Assembly: GCF_016919445.1 (NCBI RefSeq)
Contig: NZ_CP070356.1
Coordinates: 4,033,502-4,097,501 of the forward strand
Direction: 5' to 3'
Length of the DNA stretch: 64,000 nt
Source: Pseudomonas sp. PDNC002
Lineage (GTDB): Bacteria > Pseudomonadota > Gammaproteobacteria > Pseudomonadales > Pseudomonadaceae
The translations under genes and the position numbers were made by a program. Below the pieces are notes generated by a model that worked only from the letters and a program-made list of their open reading frames with translations, was not told where the DNA came from and ran no database searches. The stretch's first letter is position 1, and the number at the start of each line of letters is the position of its first letter. Below are positions 59,423 to 64,000 of the stretch, piece after piece.

Positions 59423-59586
59423 CAGGAGTTGGCGTGAAAAATGCCTCCCGCTCTGCAACGCTGCGGTTGCAGAGCGGGGACACCGACGCGAATCCTTCCT
59501 GAGAAGGCTCGCGGCGGACGATGACGACAGGCCCATGAGGCCGTCGCTGAATAACAACAAACAATGCGTGTGAGGCTTTGCAGGTC

Positions 59587-60504
59587 ATGAATTCTTCATC
59601 GACATTGAGGGATGACGCTTTCGAGGCGTGGCTGGGACAGGTCAACCGGGCGTGCGGTCGTTTCGATGCGCGCACCCTCGGCCCCCAGTTCCATGGACGG
59701 TTGCGCGAGTACCAGGGCGGTGCGATCAAGCTTTCCGTGGTCGACATGGCCCAGGTGCACCTGTACCGGACCAGCAAGGAGGTCGGCTCCAGCGCCGGCG
59801 GCCACTACTACGCGGTGTTCCAGCTCGAAGGGCGTTCGCGCCTGGAGCAGGGCGACAACCGTGTGGAGCTGTCGCGTGGCGACATCAGCCTGATCGACGC
59901 CAGCCGCCCCAGCGACATGACTTACCTGGAGGAGTCCCGGCAGCTCTCGCTGATCCTCCCGCGCCAGGTGATCGAGCGCGGCCTGCGCATGTCCGAAGTG
60001 ACCTGCGCCTCGAAGATCCCCGCCAGCTCGCCCATTGCCGTGCTCGCCAATCGACTGATCGTCGAGACCAGCCAGCAGGAAAGCCTCGGCATGCTGGAAA
60101 GCGAAGCGACCCTGGACGCCCTGGTGACGCTGCTGCGCCCGGCGCTGGCCAGCCACGACGCCGAGCAGGACAACCACGAGCGCATGTTCCGCAAGGCCAC
60201 CGCCTTCATCGACCAGCATATCGGCGCCGAAGAGCTCTGCCCCGAGCTGATCGCCCGTGAAGTGGGCATCTCGGTGCGCGGCCTGTACCGCATGTTCGCC
60301 AAGAAGGGCCTGGTGGTGGCACAGTACATCAAGAACCGCCGCCTGGACTTCTGCGCCGAAACCCTACGCAACGCCCAGTTCGAGCAGAAGCTGTCGGCCC
60401 TGGGCTATGCCTGGGGCTTCTCCGATTCGAGCTACTTTTCCACGGCGTTCAAGGGCCGCTTTGGCGTGTCGCCGGGCGAGTATCGCAAGCGCTACGTGAA
60501 CTGA
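59587..60504 (+). CDS. feaR: AraC-family activator of phenylethylamine/phenylacetaldehyde genes
   Basis: This is a 305-residue AraC/XylS regulator. The N-terminal cupin-type sensor (about 10-175; VYRTSKEVGSS-type region, GGHYYAVFQLEGRSRLEQGD, LSRGDISLIDASRPSDM) and the C-terminal HTH pair (about 205-303; LIAREVGISVRGLYRMFAKK, LGYAWGFSDSSYFSTAFKGR) match FeaR, which activates tynA and feaB in E. coli. It stands just before the cytochrome and phenylacetaldehyde dehydrogenase genes, its likely targets. Start ATG 59587 is preferred to the TTG at 59578. Confidence 0.9.
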   Translation: MNSSSTLRDDAFEAWLGQVNRACGRFDARTLGPQFHGRLREYQGGAIKLSVVDMAQVHLYRTSKEVGSSAGGHYYAVFQLEGRSRLEQGDNRVELSRGDISLIDASRPSDMTYLEESRQLSLILPRQVIERGLRMSEVTCASKIPASSPIAVLANRLIVETSQQESLGMLESEATLDALVTLLRPALASHDAEQDNHERMFRKATAFIDQHIGAEELCPELIAREVGISVRGLYRMFAKKGLVVAQYIKNRRLDFCAETLRNAQFEQKLSALGYAWGFSDSSYFSTAFKGRFGVSPGEYRKRYVN

Positions 60505-60546
60505 GCCGCGCAGGTCAGCGACTGACGACCGTTATCGCTCAACACT

Positions 60547-60655
60547 GCGCTTGTAGGAGCGGAGCTTCTCCGCGATCACCGCGAAAGCGGTGCAATCTTC
60601 GACTTCCGGCCTGCTGGCCGGGTCGCGGATAGGATCCGCTCCTACGAAAGCGCGC
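60547..60655. repeat. REP doublet of the GTAGGAGCGGA family, degenerate
   Basis: GCGCTTGTAGGAGCGGAGCT and the complementary TCGCGGATAGGATCCGCTCC halves flank an inner GCGAAAGCGGTG-type loop. It lies between feaR and the cytochrome c gene. Imperfect arms suggest an older copy. Confidence 0.8.
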
Positions 60656-60792
60656 GCACCTTTCCGCCATCCTGGCACTCCCGCCAACACGACTGGCACA
60701 GAGGAAAAGACCCTCCCGAGCGCCGCTGGCAACAATCACCTTCGATGACGCGCGCCATTCGGCCGCAAGCTGTACTCGAAGGTGATTTCCCG

Positions 60793-61197
60793 ATGTCCCG
60801 CAACAAGCTCCGATTCGGCGCCCTCGGCCTGCTGCTGGCCGGCGCGCTGCTGCAACCGGTCCTGGCGTTCGCCGGGGACTGCCCGGCAAACGATGCGCAG
60901 CAGGGCGAGACCGTTTTCGCCCGCGACTGCTCGATCTGCCACACCGCCAAGGCCGACGGCCCCGGAATGATGGGCCCGAACCTGCATGGCGTGGTCGGTC
61001 GGATGGCCGGCTCGCTCGCCGGCTTCAGCTATTCCCAGGCGATGAAAGGCAAGGGCGCGGCCTGGTCGCGCGACAACCTCGACGCTTTCGTCAGCCAGCC
61101 CCAGGCCGCCGTGCCGGGAACCTACATGCCCTTCGCAGGCCTGGCCGACGCGGCCGAGCGGCGGGCGCTCACCTGCTGGCTGAGTCAGCAGCACTGA
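60793..61197 (+). CDS. Exported class-I cytochrome c
   Basis: This is a periplasmic mono-haem cytochrome c (134 residues). It has a signal peptide (about 1-27, cut near AFA), the haem motif CSICH (about 46-50) after GETVFARDC, MMGPNLHGVVGRMAG with the conserved Pro-Asn-Leu, and the distal Met in GTYMPFAGL. It lies 16 bp before the phenylacetaldehyde dehydrogenase gene, so it is co-transcribed and probably takes electrons from an amine or alcohol dehydrogenase that makes phenylacetaldehyde; no such dehydrogenase is in the window. The ATG at 60745 would bury the signal peptide. Confidence 0.88.
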   Translation: MSRNKLRFGALGLLLAGALLQPVLAFAGDCPANDAQQGETVFARDCSICHTAKADGPGMMGPNLHGVVGRMAGSLAGFSYSQAMKGKGAAWSRDNLDAFVSQPQAAVPGTYMPFAGLADAAERRALTCWLSQQH

Positions 61198-61213
61198 TAT
61201 TCCAGGAGAGACC

Positions 61214-62704
61214 ATGAACGTCACACAGACTCTGCCCAAGGTCGCGGCCTTCCTGCAGCGCAAGCATGGCTGCTTCATCGACGGCGCCTGGGTGGTGCCC
61301 GAGGGCGCGCGTACCGACGTGCTCAACCCGGCCACCGGCCAGGCGATTTCCAGCGTCGCCGACATCGATACCGACCTGCTCGACCGCGCGGTGAAATCCG
61401 CTCACGCCTCCTACAAATCCCGTGTCTGGGCCGACCTGCGCCCGGCCGACCGCGAGCGCATCCTGCTGCGCTTCGCTGACCTGGTGGAAGCCAACGGCGA
61501 AGAACTGGCCCAGCTGGAAACCCTCAGCCAGGGCAAGTCGATCAACATCGCGCGCATGCTGGACGTGGGCGCCACCGTCGAGTTCATGCGCTACATGGCC
61601 GGCTGGGCGACCAAGATCGAAGGCCAGTCGCTGAACGTCTCCATTCCGCTGCCGCCGGGCGCCAAGTTCACCGCCTACACCCGCCGCGAGCCGGTAGGCG
61701 TGGTCGCCGGCATCGTGCCGTGGAACTTCCCGCTGATGATCGCCGTGTGGAAGCTGATTCCAGCACTGGCTACCGGTAACAGCGTGGTGATCAAGCCCGC
61801 TTCGGAAACTCCGCTGACCGCCTTGCGTCTGGCTGAACTGGCCTTCGAAGCCGGCGTGCCGGCTGGCGTGTTCAACCTGGTGACCGGTGATGGTCCGCGC
61901 ATTGGCGGCGGGCTGGCCAGCCACAAGCTGGTCAACAAGGTGTCCTTCACCGGTTCCACCGCCGTAGGTCGCAGCGTCGGCCTGGCGGCCGTGCAGAACA
62001 TGACCCGCTTTGCCCTGGAACTGGGTGGCAAGAACCCGATGATCGTGCTGGCCGACGCCAATATCGACAACGCCGTGCAGGGCGCGCTGCTGGGCGGCTT
62101 GCTGAACAATGGCCAAGTCTGCGCCGCGGCCTCGCGTTTCTACGTGCACCGTTCGCGCTACGACGAATTCGTCGAGAAGCTGGCGGCCGCTGTCGCGGGC
62201 ATGAGCCTGGGCGAGGGCATGGACCCGTCCGCGCAGATCAACCCGCTGGTGTCGGCCAAGCAGCAGCGCAGCGTGCTGGACCACATTGCCCGCGCCGGCG
62301 AGCAGGGTGCGCGCATCGTTTGCGGTGGCGAGCAGGTCGGCGGCAGCGGCTTCTACGTGCAGCCCACCGTGCTGGCGGACGTGACCATGCAGATGGCTGT
62401 GGCCCGTGACGAAGTGTTCGGTCCTGTTCTGGCGGTCCTGCCGTTCGACGATGAAGACCAGGCCATCGAAATGGCCAACGACAGCGAATACGGCCTGGGT
62501 GCGAGCCTGTGGACCAACGACCTGTCCAAGGCAATGAACCTGGTTCCGCGCATCGAGTCCGGCACCGTGTGGGTCAACGCCCACGTGCTGCTCGACCCGA
62601 GCATGCCCTTCGGCGGCGTCAAGCAGTCGGGCATGGGCCGCGAGTTCGGCCGCGCGGTGGTCGAGGCCTATACCGAGATCAAGTCGGTGTGCATCGCGCA
62701 CTGA
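61214..62704 (+). CDS. feaB: Phenylacetaldehyde dehydrogenase
   Basis: This NAD-dependent dehydrogenase oxidises phenylacetaldehyde to phenylacetate, which enters the paa route encoded next door. It is 496 residues, a full-length class-1/2-type aldehyde dehydrogenase: VPWNFPLMIAVWKLIPALAT, FTGSTAVGRSVGL, the Glu in ALELGGKNPMIVL and the catalytic Cys in NNGQVCAAASRFYV, then EVFGPVLAVLPFDDEDQA. AGGAGAG precedes the ATG. Also named padA. Confidence 0.93.
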   Translation: MNVTQTLPKVAAFLQRKHGCFIDGAWVVPEGARTDVLNPATGQAISSVADIDTDLLDRAVKSAHASYKSRVWADLRPADRERILLRFADLVEANGEELAQLETLSQGKSINIARMLDVGATVEFMRYMAGWATKIEGQSLNVSIPLPPGAKFTAYTRREPVGVVAGIVPWNFPLMIAVWKLIPALATGNSVVIKPASETPLTALRLAELAFEAGVPAGVFNLVTGDGPRIGGGLASHKLVNKVSFTGSTAVGRSVGLAAVQNMTRFALELGGKNPMIVLADANIDNAVQGALLGGLLNNGQVCAAASRFYVHRSRYDEFVEKLAAAVAGMSLGEGMDPSAQINPLVSAKQQRSVLDHIARAGEQGARIVCGGEQVGGSGFYVQPTVLADVTMQMAVARDEVFGPVLAVLPFDDEDQAIEMANDSEYGLGASLWTNDLSKAMNLVPRIESGTVWVNAHVLLDPSMPFGGVKQSGMGREFGRAVVEAYTEIKSVCIAH

Positions 62705-62731
62705 TTGATCGTTCGAGCAACACCCTCGTTT

Positions 62732-63297
62732 AGCAGCGGGCCTTCGGGCCCGTTTTTTTTTGCAGTATTGGCGGGAAAAGCCCTGTAGGAGCGGACCTTG
62801 TCCGCGAATCCCCGCGGCGCTCGGACAGAGCATCGCGGATAAGATCCGCTCCTACGAAGTGCGTGCAGTGGGGGTTAAAGCGCCGGCAGAATCCGCCCAC
62901 GGCATTCGCCGAAGCCGAGTTCAGCAGCGGGCCTTCGGGCCCGTTTTTTTGCAGTATTGGCGGCGGAAGCCTTGTAGGAGCGGACCTTGTCCGCGAATCC
63001 CCGTGGCGCTGGGACGGAGCATCGCGGATAAGATCCGCTCCTACGAAGTGCGTGCAGTGTGGGTTAAAGCGCCGGCAGAATCCGCCCACGGCATTCGCCG
63101 AAGCCGAGTTTAGCAGCGGGCCTTCGGGCCCGTTTTTTTTTGCAGCATTGGCGGCGGAAGCCTTGTAGGAGCGGACCTTGTCCGCGAATCCCCGCGGCGC
63201 TGGGACGGAGCATCGCGGATAAGATCCGCTCCTACGAAGAGCGTGCAGTGTGGGTTAAAGCGCCGGCAGAATCCGCCCACGGCATTCGCCGAAGCCG
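62732..63297. repeat. Three-copy tandem duplication that includes the 3' end of fahA
   Basis: Units of 191, 189 and about 186 bases begin with AGCAGCGGGCCTTCGGGCCC at 62732, 62923 and 63112. Each has a terminator-like stem with T-tract, a GTAGGAGCGGACCTTGTCCG hairpin pair, GTGCGTGCAGTG, and finally TTAAAGCGCCGGCAGAATCC. Read on the minus strand, this last block encodes GFGECRGRILPAL-stop, the last residues of fumarylacetoacetase. Only the third copy is joined to the true gene; the other two are orphan 3' ends. It fills the gap between feaB and fahA (62705-63254). Confidence 0.95.
62737..62760 (+). terminator. Rho-independent terminator after feaB
   Basis: CGGGCC-TTCG-GGCCCG followed by a run of 8 or more T lies 33 bases after the feaB stop. 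Copies of the same terminator lie at about 62928-62950 and 63117-63140 through the tandem duplication. Confidence 0.92.
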
Positions 63298-64000
63298 ATG
63301 GAAGCGTGGCCATCACGGCGGCAGCGGGCGCGCAGGATGATCTCGTCGCCATCTTCGAGGAAGCGGCGCTCCTCGCCGTTGGCCAGCACCACCGGCTGTT
63401 TGCCGCCGCCGGTAAGCTCCAGCAGGCTGCCGAAGCTGTCCGGGGTCTCGCCGGAGAGGGTGCCGGAGCCGAACAGATCGCCCGGTTGCAGGCGGCAGCC
63501 GTTGACGCTGTGGTGCGCGACCATCTGTGCGACGGTCCAGTACATGTTCAGCGTGCTGCTCAGGGCAATGCGCTCGGGCGCCTGGTGCTCGCGACGCATG
63601 CGCGCGGTGTGCAGCAGGACTTCCAGTTCGATGTCCAGCGCGCCGCGCTGCTGGTCGCCTTCGTCGTACAGGTACGGCAGCGGCTGTGGGTCGCCTTCCG
63701 GGCGGGCCGGCTGGGCGACACGGAAGGGCTCCAGCGCCTCGGCGGTGACCACCCAGGGTGATACGGTGGTGGCGAAGCTCTTCGACAGGAATGGCCCCAG
63801 CGGCTGGTATTCCCAGGCCTGCACGTCGCGGGCGGACCAATCGTTGAGCAGGCAGAAGCCGGCGATATGGCCGGAGGCGGCGTTGATCGGAATGGCCTTG
63901 CCCTGGTCGTTGCCCTGGCCGATCCAGATGCCCAGCTCCAGCTCCAGGTCCATGCGCGCGCAGGGACCGAACACCGGCACATCCACGCCGGCGGGCAGGG
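63255..64000 (-). CDS. fahA: Fumarylacetoacetase, C-terminal part (runs off the right edge)
   Basis: This enzyme hydrolyses fumarylacetoacetate to fumarate and acetoacetate, the last step of tyrosine/homogentisate catabolism. About 248 C-terminal codons are in the window. Family motifs include ARMDLELELGIWIGQGNDQG, FCLLNDWSARDVQAWEYQPL, GPFLSKSFATTVSPWVV, MVAHHSVNGCRLQPGDLFGS and GTLSGETPDSFGSLLEL; the Asp/Glu metal ligands (DLELELG, NDWSARD) are present. Its last 13 codons recur twice downstream in the tandem array. The N-terminal part lies outside. Confidence 0.95.
   Translation of the reverse strand, partial: LPAGVDVPVFGPCARMDLELELGIWIGQGNDQGKAIPINAASGHIAGFCLLNDWSARDVQAWEYQPLGPFLSKSFATTVSPWVVTAEALEPFRVAQPARPEGDPQPLPYLYDEGDQQRGALDIELEVLLHTARMRREHQAPERIALSSTLNMYWTVAQMVAHHSVNGCRLQPGDLFGSGTLSGETPDSFGSLLELTGGGKQPVVLANGEERRFLEDGDEIILRARCRRDGHASIGFGECRGRILPAL

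Noticed and set aside
62732..63297. CRISPR-like or small-gene array
   Set aside because: Units are near-identical over their full length, contain REP hairpins and a copied fahA 3' end, and have no cas genes or supported reading frame.

Overview
The window looks like chromosome of a high-GC gamma-proteobacterium, almost certainly a Pseudomonas of the P. aeruginosa / P. citronellolis / P. nitroreducens type. The reasons are the bkd operon with a divergent Lrp-type bkdR, OprD-family porins, a DUF2790 protein, a complete paa cluster with feaR, and many intergenic 'GTAGGAGCGGA' REP/BIME hairpins of the Pseudomonas kind. No prophage, insertion sequence, integrase, rRNA, tRNA or CRISPR was seen. The content is dominated by amino-acid, amine and aromatic catabolism with matching regulators, transporters and a chemoreceptor.

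Layout. 1-3614: branched-chain keto-acid dehydrogenase (bkdB 5' part, bkdA2, bkdA1) with divergent bkdR. 3685-14230: unrelated single genes (ABC-F factor, PLD-like protein, OprD porin, MFS and EamA transporters, parvulin PPIase, a solitary PilU-like ATPase, an oprD remnant). 14474-18735: XRE regulator divergent from an Ala/Gly:cation symporter, cytoplasmic asparaginase, and an orphan FixJ-type response regulator preceded by a possible coupled small ORF. 18897-20399: an HpaC-like flavin reductase with catechol 1,2-dioxygenase. 20438-21146: a five-copy 146-bp tandem repeat array.

21263-34160 is the most unusual block. It holds an RpiR/SIS regulator, a periplasmic P1 (DmpA-type) peptidase, two class-III aminotransferases, a complete polar-amino-acid ABC transporter, a trimethylamine-dehydrogenase-family flavoprotein with a changed substrate pocket, a P5C-dehydrogenase-like enzyme, and a GlxA-type AraC regulator. 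It reads as uptake, N-demethylation, transamination and semialdehyde oxidation of an unidentified N-methylated amino acid, betaine or dipeptide. 34421-38150 has a DUF2790 protein and a probable two-gene unit of an outer-membrane barrel and a chemoreceptor. 38464-43132 joins an EutR-like AraC regulator, a small-molecule kinase, an AGXT2L-type PLP enzyme and an ethanolamine-permease-like carrier. This suggests a kinase/phospho-lyase route for an amino alcohol or hydroxylysine.

43659-59422 is the phenylacetyl-CoA catabolon: paaZ, paaEDCBA, paaK, paaJIHGF on the minus strand, and paaYX on the plus strand. Shared TGATAC motifs at its promoters are candidate PaaX operators. It continues into feaR, a cytochrome c and phenylacetaldehyde dehydrogenase, which feed phenylethylamine or phenylacetaldehyde into phenylacetate. 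The window ends in fumarylacetoacetase, whose 3' end has been copied together with downstream DNA into a tandem array. Functions were assigned by reading translated sequence and recalled family motifs; no database search was run.
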